In this document: piece by piece, positions 29,163-37,761 of the stretch
How the letters are laid out: each line of letters opens with the position of its first letter
Position numbering within the stretch: position 1 is the stretch's first letter
Source of the DNA: Falsiroseomonas stagni DSM 19981
GTDB taxonomy: Bacteria > Pseudomonadota > Alphaproteobacteria > Acetobacterales > Acetobacteraceae
Direction: 5' to 3'
Assembly: GCF_900114315.1 (NCBI RefSeq)
Contig: NZ_FOSQ01000006.1
Coordinates: 1 to 64,000 of the forward strand
Length of the DNA: 64,000 nucleotides
Notes under the pieces: generated by a model
What the model was told of the DNA's origin: nothing
Database searches by the model: none
The model's input: the letters and a program-made list of their open reading frames with translations, nothing else
Translations under genes and position numbers: made by a program

Positions 29163-29351
29163 ACTCCAGCACGATCAACAATAGGGTCTTTGGGGTAACG
29201 GTGCCGTCTATCACGCGACACGGAGAGCTTTTTTTTGCTTTTCCGCGATTTCTTACGGGTGAGTCGCATTGAACGCGCGGCGTCTGTGCGTTAATTGGGA
29301 AGTCCCAGGTCATCGCGGCGTGCGATCCACGCCGCCGGGAAGGAAGCAGCC
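29163..29351. promoter_or_regulatory. Divergent control region of cobA and the sulfite-reductase operon
   Basis: About 190 bp of unusually AT-rich DNA for this window, with a run of eight T near 29229-29236. For the plus-strand operon a possible promoter is TTGAAC at 29269-29274 with GTTAAT at 29290-29295, a short 15-base spacer. The assignment is weak. Joint regulation by sulfur status is inferred from the two divergent units. Confidence 0.45.
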
Positions 29352-29669
29352 ATGTCCGCACCGGCGAAGATCCGCCCTGCCACCGCCCCGGTGGTGGTCA
29401 CAGCCAACGATCTCCGCTCCGGACGCGTGGTTTGGCTGGCCGATGCGGGCTGGACCGGCGACGTCGCCGGCGCGCGCGTCTTCCCGGCCGCGGATGCCGC
29501 CGCGGCGCTCGCGCTCGGCCAGGCGGCGGAGAAGGCGCGGATCGTCGTCGCCGCCTACACCGTGGAGGTCACGGCGGGGCCGGTGCCGCTCAAATTCCGG
29601 GAAAGGCTGCGCGCGGCCGGACCCTCCATTGACGCCGAGCCGCGCGCGGCGCTGCGACAGGCTTCCTGA
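29352..29669 (+). CDS. DUF2849 protein of the sulfite-reductase operon
   Basis: A 105-residue protein of the DUF2849 family, regularly found just before the sulfite reductase gene in alphaproteobacteria. The visible core is VVVTANDLRSGRVVWL and VFPAADAAAALALGQAAE, ending VAAYTVEVTAGPVPLKFRE. GGAAGGA precedes ATG 29352. There is no membrane segment or cofactor motif. A helper role in sulfite reduction is inferred from position only. Confidence 0.82.
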   Translation: MSAPAKIRPATAPVVVTANDLRSGRVVWLADAGWTGDVAGARVFPAADAAAALALGQAAEKARIVVAAYTVEVTAGPVPLKFRERLRAAGPSIDAEPRAALRQAS

Positions 29670-29674
29670 CCGCC

Positions 29675-31366
29675 ATGGACCAGATCACCCACGCCATCCC
29701 GCCCCATGCCCGCACCTATCGCTATGACGAGGTGGACCGGGACTTCCTGGCCGCGCGGATCGCTGAATTCCGCGACCAGGTGGCGCGGCGCCTGTCCGGG
29801 GAACTGACCGAGGACGAGTTCAAGCCGCTGCGGCTGATGAACGGCCTCTACCTGCAACTGCACGCCTACATGCTGCGCGTCGCCATCCCCTATGGCGTGA
29901 TCGATGCCCGGCAGATGCGGCAGCTGGGCCAGATCGCGCGGCGCTGGGACCGCGGCTTCGGGCACTTCACCACGCGGCAGAACATCCAGTTCAACTGGAC
30001 GAAGCTGGAGGAGGTGATCGACATCCTCCAGGCGCTGGCCGATGTGGACATGCACGCGATCCAGACCAGCGGGAACTGCGTGCGCAACGTCACCACCGAC
30101 GAATTCGCGGGCGCCGCGAAGGATGAGCTGGTGGACCCGCGCGTCTATGCCGAGATCCTGCGGCAATGGTCCACGCTGCACCCCGAATTCACCTACCTGC
30201 CCCGCAAGTTCAAGATCGCCATCACCGGCGCGCCGCATGACCGCGCGGCGATCAAGGTGCATGACATCGGCGTGACGGCGAAGCGCGGCGCGGCCGGCGC
30301 GATCGGCTTCGAGATCTGGGTGGGTGGCGGGCTGGGGCGCACGCCGATCATCGGCACGAAGCTGTTCGACTTCGTGCCGGAAGCCGACTTCCTGAAGACG
30401 ATGGAAGCGGTGCTGCGCGTCTACAACGCGCTCGGCCAGCGCGACAACATCTACAAGGCCCGCATCAAGATCCTGGTGCGCGACCTCGGCGACGAATTCC
30501 GGCGCCTGGTGGAGGAGGAGCTGGCGGCGATGCCCGCCGGCCACTACCGGCTGGACCCCGCGATCGTCGCCGCGATCCGCGCGCATTTCGCGCCGCCGCC
30601 CTTCGCGGACCTGCAGGACGATCCGCCGCGCTACCGCCGCGCGCTGGAAGCCGACGCGGCCTTCGCGACCTGGGCGCGCAATTCCACGCACCCGCATCGC
30701 GCGCCGGGCTACGCCTCCGTCGTCGTCTCCCTCAAGCCGATCGGCGGCATCCCGGGCGATGCCTCCGCCGACCAGATGGAGGCGATCGCGGAGCTGGCGG
30801 AGGCCTTCTCCTTCGGTGAGATCCGCGTCAGCCATGTGCAGAACCTGGTACTGCCCCATGTACGGCAGGAGGATCTGCACGCGCTGTGGCAGGGGCTGAA
30901 GCAGCACGGGCTCGCCACGCCGAATGTCGGGCTGATCAGCGACATCATCGCCTGCCCGGGCATGGATTACTGCGCGCTGGCCACAGCGCGCAGCATCCCC
31001 GTGGCGCAGCGCATCAGCGAACGCTTCGCGAGCCTCGACCGGCAACTGGACATCGGGACGCTGCACGTCAACATCTCCGGCTGCATCAACGCCTGCGGGC
31101 ATCACCATGTCGGCCATATCGGGCTGCTCGGCGTGGATAAGCGGGGGGAGGAGGTGTACCAGATCACCCTCGGCGGATCGGCGACCAATGATGCGACGAT
31201 CGGCGAGCTGATCGGCCCGGCCTTCAGCTACGACAGCGTGGTGGATGCGGTGGAAACCCTGATCCGCACCTATGTCGCGCATCGCAGCCCCGGCGAGCTG
31301 TTCAAGGACACCTACCGCCGCATCGGCCCGGCGCCCTTCAAGGAAGCCCTCTATGCCCCTGCTTGA
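29675..31366 (+). CDS. cysI: Sulfite reductase hemoprotein (nitrite/sulfite reductase family)
   Basis: A 563-residue siroheme/[4Fe-4S] enzyme that reduces sulfite to sulfide by six electrons. Cluster ligands are Cys427 and Cys433 (CPGMDYC) and Cys470 and Cys474 (CINAC), the last also bridging siroheme. The ferredoxin-like half domains contain TRQNIQFNW and KIAITGAPHDRAA. It starts 5 bp after the DUF2849 gene and overlaps the DUF934 gene by 14 bp. No separate flavoprotein (CysJ) is seen, so electrons probably come from ferredoxin. An assimilatory role fits the nearby cysK and cobA. Confidence 0.9.
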   Translation: MDQITHAIPPHARTYRYDEVDRDFLAARIAEFRDQVARRLSGELTEDEFKPLRLMNGLYLQLHAYMLRVAIPYGVIDARQMRQLGQIARRWDRGFGHFTTRQNIQFNWTKLEEVIDILQALADVDMHAIQTSGNCVRNVTTDEFAGAAKDELVDPRVYAEILRQWSTLHPEFTYLPRKFKIAITGAPHDRAAIKVHDIGVTAKRGAAGAIGFEIWVGGGLGRTPIIGTKLFDFVPEADFLKTMEAVLRVYNALGQRDNIYKARIKILVRDLGDEFRRLVEEELAAMPAGHYRLDPAIVAAIRAHFAPPPFADLQDDPPRYRRALEADAAFATWARNSTHPHRAPGYASVVVSLKPIGGIPGDASADQMEAIAELAEAFSFGEIRVSHVQNLVLPHVRQEDLHALWQGLKQHGLATPNVGLISDIIACPGMDYCALATARSIPVAQRISERFASLDRQLDIGTLHVNISGCINACGHHHVGHIGLLGVDKRGEEVYQITLGGSATNDATIGELIGPAFSYDSVVDAVETLIRTYVAHRSPGELFKDTYRRIGPAPFKEALYAPA

Positions 31367-31889
31367 TGGCGACCGGCTGGTCGAGGACATCTTCGCCCGC
31401 GTGGCGGATGACGAGCCGCTGCCGGAAGGCGCGGCGCTGGTGTCGATCGACCGGCTGCAGCGCGAAGGCGATACGCTGGCCGGGCGCAACGCGCCCCTCG
31501 GCGTGGCCCTGCCGCCAGGCACCAACCCCGCCACGTTGAAGCCCTGGCTGCCCCGCCTGGCGCTGGTCGCGCTGACCCTGCCCAAGCACCGCGACGGCCG
31601 CGCCTTCACCCAGGCCCGGGCGCTGCGCGAATACCACGGCTACACCGGGGAGATCCGCGCCACCGGCCATGTGATCTCCGACCAGTACGCGGCCCTGCTG
31701 CGCTGCGGCGTCACCACCGTGGCTGTGCCGGAGGGCACCGACGCCACCACCTGGACCCGGATGCGGGACACCATCCCCCTCGCCTACCAACCCGCCATGA
31801 CCGGCGACGGCGACACGAACCTGCTGCGCCGGCGCGTGAGCCTGGCGCGGCACGATGCGGGCGCCAACGGGGCGCCGGGCGGGGTGTAG
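31353..31889 (+). CDS. DUF934 protein, sulfite-reductase associated
   Basis: A 178-residue DUF934 protein, almost always encoded next to cysI in alpha- and betaproteobacteria. The core ALVALTLPKHRDGRAFTQAR and LREYHGYTGEIRATGHVISDQ is well conserved. ATG 31353 overlaps the cysI end by 14 bp. The last codons (APGGV and stop) lie inside a large inverted repeat, whose other arm gives the GntR gene on the opposite strand the same last residues, so the C-terminus here was probably altered by that element. Confidence 0.85.
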   Translation: MPLLDGDRLVEDIFARVADDEPLPEGAALVSIDRLQREGDTLAGRNAPLGVALPPGTNPATLKPWLPRLALVALTLPKHRDGRAFTQARALREYHGYTGEIRATGHVISDQYAALLRCGVTTVAVPEGTDATTWTRMRDTIPLAYQPAMTGDGDTNLLRRRVSLARHDAGANGAPGGV

Positions 31890-32170
31890 CGGGGCGGGGT
31901 GACGCCGGTTGATCTGCAGTGGGACGCCGTCCCCCTGCACCCCCTGCGAAGGGGCAGCGGCCCCTTCGATCCCCCGTCAATCGATGGGTGATGGGAGGGG
32001 CGCGGAGCGCGTTCCTGTTCGACGCGCGCTCCATGCCCCTCCCATCACCCATCGATGAACAGCCTGGGGTCCAGGGGCCCGCTGGCCCCTGGCAAAGGGG
32101 GTGCGGGGGAAACGGCGTTTCCCCCGCGGACCACCAGCAAACCCCGCTCCGCTACACCCCGCCCGGCGCC
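31871..32170. repeat. ~300-bp imperfect palindrome spanning the ends of two convergent genes
   Basis: The outer arms 31871-31900 and 32141-32170 are inverted copies with 29 of 30 bases identical. The inner arms 31980-32011 and 32025-32056 match over 32 bases with two mismatches around a 13-base loop. The DNA between them is also recognisably inverted (cccctgcaccccct-type blocks). The outer arms contain the last codons and stop of both the DUF934 gene and the GntR gene, so both proteins end in APGGV. No open frame is inside. It may be a non-autonomous mobile element or a very large two-way terminator. Confidence 0.85.
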
Positions 32171-32844
32171 GCGTAGGGCACGCCCACCGTGCGCACCAGC
32201 CAGGCCAGGCGGTGGCGTTGCGCGGCCTGGGCGTGGGCGCGGGCGGCGGCCTCGGCGGCTTCCCCGTTCCGGGCTTGCAGGGCGGCGAGGATGGCCTGGT
32301 GTTCGGCGTGGGCCTGGGCGGCGCGGCCGCCCACCGTCAGCAGGGTGGGCAGCAGGGCCATGGTGGCGCCGAGCTGTTCGAGGCTGCGCAGCAGGTAGCG
32401 GTTGTGGGCGGCCAGGTAGAGCAGGCCGTGCAGGCGCTGGTTGGTCTCCGCCAGGGCGCGGGCATCGTTGAAACAGGCGGGTTCGGAGGCGACGAGTTCC
32501 GCCATGGCGCCGATTTCCGTCGCGCTGGCGTGCTGCGCGGCCAGGCGTGCGGCCGCACCTTCGAGCACTTCGCGCATGACGTAGAGTTCGACCACCTGGG
32601 CGTGGTCCGGCCGCGTGACGGTCAGGCCGCGGCGGGCCTCGTGGGTGAGAAGCCCCTCCGACTCCAGCCGCGCGATGGCCTGGCGGACGGGGGTGCGGGA
32701 GACGCCGAAGCGCGCGGCGAGGTCCGTTTCCGTCAGTCTCAACCCGGGAGCGAGGGTGCCGTCCCGGATGGCGGCGCGAATGCGCGCATAGGCTTCCTGG
32801 CCCCGATCTCGGCTGGGTTCCCGGGTTGGCAGGTGCATGTCCAT
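32152..32844 (-). CDS. GntR-family regulator (FCD/FadR subfamily)
   Basis: A 230-residue regulator. The N-terminal winged helix has the GntR pattern LRLTETDLAARFGVSRTPVRQAIARLESEGLL (about residues 35-66). The C-terminal helical FCD domain binds a carboxylate through a metal. It is divergent from tcuAB and probably represses it, replacing the LysR-type TcuR known in Salmonella. The C-terminal residues lie in the large inverted repeat. Start at ATG 32844 or 32838. Confidence 0.88.
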   Translation of the reverse strand: MDMHLPTREPSRDRGQEAYARIRAAIRDGTLAPGLRLTETDLAARFGVSRTPVRQAIARLESEGLLTHEARRGLTVTRPDHAQVVELYVMREVLEGAAARLAAQHASATEIGAMAELVASEPACFNDARALAETNQRLHGLLYLAAHNRYLLRSLEQLGATMALLPTLLTVGGRAAQAHAEHQAILAALQARNGEAAEAAARAHAQAAQRHRLAWLVRTVGVPYAAPGGV

Positions 32845-32888
32845 GGCCCCCGTCTAGCGCAGGGCGGGGCGGGATTGGAACGGCTATC

Positions 32889-32918
32889 TGGACATCGGTG
32901 GATACCGTTGGATACAAG
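32889..32918 (+). promoter_or_regulatory. Three 10-bp TGGA direct repeats upstream of tcuA (operator candidate)
   Basis: Three consecutive units TGGACATCGG, TGGATACCGT and TGGATACAAG repeat once per helical turn in the 103-bp gap between the GntR gene and tcuA. The last two share TGGATAC exactly. The position suggests the binding site of the divergent GntR regulator. The first 14 bases match a site upstream of bphP (39954-39967) at 13 of 14. Confidence 0.6.
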
Positions 32919-32947
32919 GGCGCCCAGAAGCTGTCCGAGGGGCCGCC

Positions 32948-34345
32948 ATGCCCGATTTCTCCCGAGTCTATGACGTGCTGGTCGTGGGCGGCGGCAATGC
33001 CGCGCTCTGCGCCGCCATCACCGCCGCGCGGGCGGGGGCGAGCGTGATCCTGTGCGAGGCGTCCCCTCCCCCGCTGCGCGGCGGCAATTCGCGGCACACG
33101 CGCAACCTGCGCACCATGCATCCCGGCCCGACCCAGGTGATGACGGACAGCTACCTGGAGGAGGAATACTGGGACGACCTCAAGCGCGTGACCGCGGGCA
33201 AGACGGATGAGCACCTGGCGCGGATGTGCATCCGGGCGAGCCAGCACGCGCCGGATTTCCTGGCGAGTTGCGGCGTGGTGTTCCAGCCGAGCTTGTCAGG
33301 CACGCTGTCGCTGTCACGGACCAACGCGTTCTTCCTCGGCGGCGGCAAGGCATTGGTGAATGCGCTGTACCGGGAATGCGCGCGGCTTGGCATCGTCACG
33401 CTGTTCGACACGGAAGTGCAGCACATCAAGGTGGAGGAAGGCTGGGCGACGGAGGCGGTGGTCAGCCATGCCGGCTTCCCCGAACGCATCCGCTTCAAGG
33501 CGCTGGTGGCGTCCAGCGGCGGCTTCCAGGCCAATCGCAACTGGCTGCGGGAATACTGGGGCGATGCGGCGGACAATTTCCAGATCCGCGGCACGCCCTA
33601 TGCCCAGGGCGTCGTGCTGAAGGATCTGCTGGCGCAGGGCGTGCAGGAAGTGGGCGATCCCACGCAGTTCCACGCCGTGGCGAATGACGCGCGCGCACCC
33701 ATGGAGGATGGCGGGCTCGCCATGCGGCTGGATTGCGTGCCCTTCGCCGTGGTGGTGAACCGCGATGTCGAGCGTTTCTACGATGAGGGCGAGGATGTCT
33801 GGCCGAAGCGCTATGCCATCTGGGGGCGCCTGATCGCGCAGCAGCCGGGCCAGGTGGCGCTGGCCGTCACGGACAGCAAGGCGGTGATGAATTTCCTGCC
33901 GTCCGTCTATCCGCCCTACAAGGCCGACAGCATCGCGGGCATCGCCGCACAGGCGGGGATGGACGCGGCGAAGCTGGAGAAGGTGATCGCCGACTACAAC
34001 GCCGCCGTCGTGCCCGGCACCTTCACGCCGATGGTGCCCGATGATTGCCGCACGGAGGGGCTGATCCCACCGAAGAGCCATTGGGCGCGGCGCATCGACA
34101 AGCCGCCCTACTACGCCTATCCCCTGCGCCCCGGCATCACCTTCACCTTCCTCAGCGTGAAGGTGGACGACAAGGCCCGCGTGCTGATGGCGGATGGCAA
34201 GCCTTCCGGGAACATGTTCGCCAGCGGCGAGATCATGTCCGGCAACATCCTGGGCCAGGGCTACCTGGCGGGTTTCGGCATGACGCTGGGCACGGTGTTC
34301 GGCCGCCTGGCCGGAGAGGGAGCGGCGAAGCATGTCCGCAACTGA
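32948..34345 (+). CDS. tcuA: FAD-dependent tricarballylate dehydrogenase
   Basis: A 465-residue flavoprotein. The FAD motif VLVVGGGNAALCAAITAARAGA is at about 10-31, and the TcuA-type GGNSRHTRN segment follows near 45-53. The C-terminus has FASGEIMSGNILGQGYLAGFG. In Salmonella TcuA oxidises tricarballylate to cis-aconitate. ATG 32948 has GAGGGG upstream. It overlaps the TcuB gene by 14 bp. No TcuC permease is next to it; one of the Bug or TRAP systems could import the acid. Confidence 0.87.
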   Translation: MPDFSRVYDVLVVGGGNAALCAAITAARAGASVILCEASPPPLRGGNSRHTRNLRTMHPGPTQVMTDSYLEEEYWDDLKRVTAGKTDEHLARMCIRASQHAPDFLASCGVVFQPSLSGTLSLSRTNAFFLGGGKALVNALYRECARLGIVTLFDTEVQHIKVEEGWATEAVVSHAGFPERIRFKALVASSGGFQANRNWLREYWGDAADNFQIRGTPYAQGVVLKDLLAQGVQEVGDPTQFHAVANDARAPMEDGGLAMRLDCVPFAVVVNRDVERFYDEGEDVWPKRYAIWGRLIAQQPGQVALAVTDSKAVMNFLPSVYPPYKADSIAGIAAQAGMDAAKLEKVIADYNAAVVPGTFTPMVPDDCRTEGLIPPKSHWARRIDKPPYYAYPLRPGITFTFLSVKVDDKARVLMADGKPSGNMFASGEIMSGNILGQGYLAGFGMTLGTVFGRLAGEGAAKHVRN

Positions 34346-35480
34346 GATGAGCAAGCTGGACGCGCTGCTGCGCGAGGCGGAAGTGACGGAGAGCGGTGCC
34401 TACCAGGATGCGCGGCGCCAGATGGCGGTGTGCAATGCCTGCCGGTATTGCGAAGGCTATTGCGCCGTCTTCCCGGCGATGGCGGCGCGGCGGGAATTCG
34501 CGACGGCGGACCTCACGCACCTCGCCAATCTCTGCCATGGGTGCAAGGGCTGCTACCACGCCTGCCAGTACGCGCCGCCGCACGCCTTCGCCATCAACAT
34601 CCCCGCCACCTTCGCGACCATCCGGCAGGAAAGCTACGCGCAATACGCCTGGCCGCCGGCGATGGGGCGCGCCTTCGAGAAGAACGGCACCGTCGTCGTC
34701 GCCGTCGCCACACTGTTCGTGACGCTGGCGCTGCTGCTGGCGGTGGCGCTGGTCGATCCGTCCCGGCTGTGGACCGCGCAGACGGGCACGGGGGCCTTCT
34801 TCCGCATCATCCCGCTCTGGCTGATCAACACGCTGGCGGGTGCAAGCTTCGGCTTCGCGATCCTGGCCATGGCGATGGGCGCGCTGCGCTACCTGAAGGG
34901 CACCGGGGGGCTGGGCGGGCCGATCGCGCCGGCGCCCGTGGCGGATGCCGCGGTGGATGTGCTGACGCTGCGGAACCTGGGCGGTGGCGGGCATGGCTGC
35001 AACGATGTGGATGACAGCTTCGCCCAGCAGCGGCGCTGGCTGCACCAGGCGATGTTCTACGGCTTCATGCTGTGCTTCGCGGCGACAACGACGGGCGCCA
35101 TCTACCACCATGTCTTCGGCTGGAAGTCGCCCCACGCCTTCCTGAGCCTGCCCGTGCAGCTCGGCACCTGGGGCGGCGTGCTGCTGTGCATCGGCACGGC
35201 GGGGCTGATGCGCGTGAAGGTGATCACCGATCCCGTGCCGGTGGCGCGCAAGCTGCTGGGCGGCGAATTCGCGATGCTCGGCCTGCTGTTCCTGATCGGG
35301 TCGACGGGCCTGCTGCTGCTGGCGGTCCGGCATACCGGCGCCATGGGCTGCATGCTGGCCCTGCATTTCGGCCTGGTTCTCGCGCTGTTCGTCGTGCTGC
35401 CCTACAGCAAGATGGTGCATGGCGTGTATCGCGGCATCGCGCTGCTGCGGAATGCGCGGGAGCGGCGGGCGCGCGGCTAG
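34332..35480 (+). CDS. tcuB: Tricarballylate utilisation protein B (Fe-S membrane electron carrier)
   Basis: A 382-residue membrane protein that reoxidises TcuA. Two CxxCxxCxxxC ferredoxin-type sites use Cys34, 37, 40, 44 and Cys68, 71, 74, 78. About six membrane helices follow from residue 117, with several His that could hold heme. Electrons probably pass to quinone. The overlap with tcuA supports coupled synthesis. Its stop codon shares bases with the stop of the convergent bilin reductase gene (35477-35480), the edge of the light/gas-vesicle island. Confidence 0.88.
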   Translation: MSATEMSKLDALLREAEVTESGAYQDARRQMAVCNACRYCEGYCAVFPAMAARREFATADLTHLANLCHGCKGCYHACQYAPPHAFAINIPATFATIRQESYAQYAWPPAMGRAFEKNGTVVVAVATLFVTLALLLAVALVDPSRLWTAQTGTGAFFRIIPLWLINTLAGASFGFAILAMAMGALRYLKGTGGLGGPIAPAPVADAAVDVLTLRNLGGGGHGCNDVDDSFAQQRRWLHQAMFYGFMLCFAATTTGAIYHHVFGWKSPHAFLSLPVQLGTWGGVLLCIGTAGLMRVKVITDPVPVARKLLGGEFAMLGLLFLIGSTGLLLLAVRHTGAMGCMLALHFGLVLALFVVLPYSKMVHGVYRGIALLRNARERRARG

Positions 35481-36190
35481 GCGGTTTCCACCGCCGGCAC
35501 GGGCGGGAAGAGGCATTCCGCGATGAAGGCATCGGCGAGGTCCACGCCGATGCAGCCGGCCAGCATGCGGCGCGTGCGGTCGTTGCGGCGCTGGCCCTCG
35601 ATGTAGCGGGCCTGCGCCGCGGCCATGGTGGCGGCGTCGCATCGCGCAATGGGCGTGGCGGCGACAAGCTGCGCGAGGGTTTCGGCGCCGAGGGCAAGGC
35701 CGGCCTCGAAGGCCGCGGCATCGCCGGGCCGCACGGCGACAACGCGCGGGGAGAAGATGGCCGTCCATTCCGGCAGGATGCGGGAGGCGCCAAGCGCGCC
35801 GCGCCGCGGTTCCATCCCATCGGCCCAGGCCGCGATCAGCGGATCGGCCTCCTGCACCGTCGGCGACAGGTCGAGGAAGCAGCCGGTGGCGCGATCCTGG
35901 CCGGCGATGACATCGAAGCCGTAGATCGGCAGCGCCTGGTCGAGATGCGGGAAGGCGCAGGCATGCAGCACCGCGATCTCACCGGGGATGGCGAAGTATT
36001 CGACATGGAGGCGGCGCAGCGTGGCCGTGCGGACCACCGTGTTGCGCCAGGCGATGGGGCGGCGCAGCGTGCCTTCCGATACGGCGCGGGCCAGCCAATC
36101 CTCCATCGGCAGGCTGCGCGCGCCGGGCAGCGCGGCGGCGGTGGCGGCCAGCGCATCGGCCGCCGCTTCCAGGCGCTGCAGAAGGGACAT
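35477..36190 (-). CDS. pcyA: PcyA-type ferredoxin-dependent bilin reductase
   Basis: A 237-residue protein of the ferredoxin-dependent bilin reductase family, which reduces biliverdin to a phytobilin. Glu64 (HVEYFAI), His76 (AVLHACAFP) and Asp93 (YGFDVIAG) lie at spacings of 12 and 17, exactly those of catalytic Glu76, His88 and Asp105 of cyanobacterial PcyA. The C-terminal QRRNDRTRRMLAGCIG helix is also conserved. Keeping both Glu and His points to phycocyanobilin rather than phycoerythrobilin. It lies 3 bp after the heme oxygenase gene. Such enzymes are rare outside oxygenic phototrophs. Confidence 0.85.
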   Translation of the reverse strand: MSLLQRLEAAADALAATAAALPGARSLPMEDWLARAVSEGTLRRPIAWRNTVVRTATLRRLHVEYFAIPGEIAVLHACAFPHLDQALPIYGFDVIAGQDRATGCFLDLSPTVQEADPLIAAWADGMEPRRGALGASRILPEWTAIFSPRVVAVRPGDAAAFEAGLALGAETLAQLVAATPIARCDAATMAAAQARYIEGQRRNDRTRRMLAGCIGVDLADAFIAECLFPPVPAVETA

Positions 36191-36193
36191 GGA

Positions 36194-36829
36194 TCAGGCG
36201 CCCGCAACCCAGCGATCCAGCCTGTCGAAGGCGTGCCGGGCCGCGGCGATGACGGCGTCCGGATCGAATTGCGCGGCTTCCGCCCCCTCATCCAGCGCCA
36301 GGCGGAAATCGCGCCAGAGCGTGCCGGTCTCCGCCCCATGCGGCACGACATGGGCGGCGCCGGCGGCGGGACCGATGCCGAGCGTGGCTTGCAGATGACG
36401 TGCGATGAGCTGGCCGCCCAGCGTCGAGCCTTCGAGCACGTAGAGCGCGCCAAGCGCCTGTTCCACGCTGCGGATGACGAACGCCTCGCAGCGCGGCAGG
36501 GCGGCGATGTCGTCTGGCGCGAAGCCGAGCGCGCTGAGATCCGCGGCAAGCGCCGCGCGGCGGTTCAGGCGGCGGTGCAGCGCCAGGCAGGCCGGCAGCC
36601 GATGCGCCATGCCCTCCAGCGCGGCTTCGAGAGGCGCGTAATGGCCATGCAGGCGCGCCACCAGTCGGCGGTATTCCGCCAGGGTCAGGTCGGGCGCCAT
36701 GAGGCGCGCGAAGCGGGCATTCGCCTCGATCCTGTCGTGCAGGTCGCGGGTTTCCTGCCTCAGGCGGAGCGTCAGCGGCGGGGCCAGGGCCGGAAAGACC
36801 GGGGCTTCCGCCAGTGCCATGGACATCAT
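36194..36829 (-). CDS. bphO: Heme oxygenase (biliverdin-forming)
   Basis: A 211-residue heme oxygenase. The proximal heme ligand is His31 (TRDLHDRIE), and the distal helix carries YVLEGSTLGGQLIARHL (130-146). It opens heme to biliverdin with electrons from ferredoxin. The product feeds the PcyA-type reductase immediately downstream and the phytochrome encoded 1.2 kb upstream. The ATG at 36829 overlaps the stop of the signalling-protein gene (ATGA). Confidence 0.9.
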   Translation of the reverse strand: MMSMALAEAPVFPALAPPLTLRLRQETRDLHDRIEANARFARLMAPDLTLAEYRRLVARLHGHYAPLEAALEGMAHRLPACLALHRRLNRRAALAADLSALGFAPDDIAALPRCEAFVIRSVEQALGALYVLEGSTLGGQLIARHLQATLGIGPAAGAAHVVPHGAETGTLWRDFRLALDEGAEAAQFDPDAVIAAARHAFDRLDRWVAGA

Positions 36830-37743
36830 GTCAGCGCCTTCTGCGTTTCGATCGTGGCGGTCAGCAGGCCCTCGCGGTTGCGCACCACGCCTTCGGCGGA
36901 GACGGTGAGCGTGTCGAGCGACCGGGTGAGCTGGACATAGGCCTCCCCCGTCTCGCTGATCGCGAGTTGCATGCGCGTGATCACATCGTTCACGCCGGCC
37001 ATCATGGTCGCGGCCTCGACGGTCTGCTTGCAGCCATCGCCGATGCGGTCCGCGAGGGATTTCTGGCGGTTGAGGAGGTCCGTCAGCGTGGCGGTGGCGC
37101 CATGCACCGCACCGACGATGGCGCCGAAATCCGCCTGGACACCGCGAGTGGCGGCGACGAGGTCGCGCAACCGGGATTCGATGTTGGCACTGAGCGTCCC
37201 GGCCTCCCCCGCCAGCACCTTCACCTCCTGCGCGATGACGGCGAAGCCGGCGCCGTGCTGGCCGGCGCGCGTCGCCTCGATCCTCGCGTTCAGGGACAGC
37301 AGGTTGGTCTGGGCGGAGATCTTGTTGATGCCGCGGAGGAACTCCCCGATCGTGCCGAAGGTGGAAACCAGCGCGTCGATCGAGGTCGCACCGGCGGCGG
37401 CGCGGGTCTCCGCATCCTCCGCCTGGGCGCGGGCCGTATCGGTCAGGCTCGTCATATCCCGCGTCGACGCCAGCAGGGCCTCTCCCGCTGCCTGGGAGCG
37501 CTGCAGGAAGTCCGACGTCTCCGCCGCGCTGACGGAAAGCGAGCAGGCCTCCATCATCGTGCCTTCGAGCGTGTTGGAGAGCTTGGCCCCCGCATCCCGG
37601 ATGACCGCGCATTCCGCCAGCACGCGGGAGGACAGGAAGTCGAGCCGGGAGAAATCCTTCTCCCCTTCGGGCCGGGGCTTGCCGCGGCGGTCATTCACCA
37701 CCGCGGAACCCTCGGCACCGGCAACCATCGACATGCCGTCCAT
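36826..37743 (-). CDS. Soluble chemoreceptor-like signalling protein
   Basis: A 305-residue protein without membrane helix, HAMP or known sensor domain. It has the MCP signalling hairpin: the tip INKISAQTNLLSLNARIEAT (140-159) and the following AGQHGAGFAVIAQEVKVLAGE match the CheA/CheW-contacting region. The N-terminal 100 residues are helical and unassigned. The arms are short compared with full chemoreceptors. It sits between the STAS gene and heme oxygenase, so it may pass a light signal from the phytochrome or STAS protein to a CheA-type or other partner. That role is inferred. Confidence 0.82.
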   Translation of the reverse strand: MDGMSMVAGAEGSAVVNDRRGKPRPEGEKDFSRLDFLSSRVLAECAVIRDAGAKLSNTLEGTMMEACSLSVSAAETSDFLQRSQAAGEALLASTRDMTSLTDTARAQAEDAETRAAAGATSIDALVSTFGTIGEFLRGINKISAQTNLLSLNARIEATRAGQHGAGFAVIAQEVKVLAGEAGTLSANIESRLRDLVAATRGVQADFGAIVGAVHGATATLTDLLNRQKSLADRIGDGCKQTVEAATMMAGVNDVITRMQLAISETGEAYVQLTRSLDTLTVSAEGVVRNREGLLTATIETQKALT

Positions 37744-37761
37744 GATGGCCTCCGGCCGTTG

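Noticed and set aside
29229-29236. T-run as rho-independent terminator
   Set aside because: No stable stem precedes it, and it lies between divergent genes where no transcript should end.
32889-32918. TGGA direct repeats as replication-origin iterons
   Set aside because: Only three units, in a 103-bp gap between a GntR gene and its likely target operon, with no replication gene nearby.
36826-37743. Calling this a standard chemotaxis receptor
   Set aside because: No membrane helix, HAMP domain or sensor domain, and the signalling arms are shorter than in any complete receptor class I recognise.
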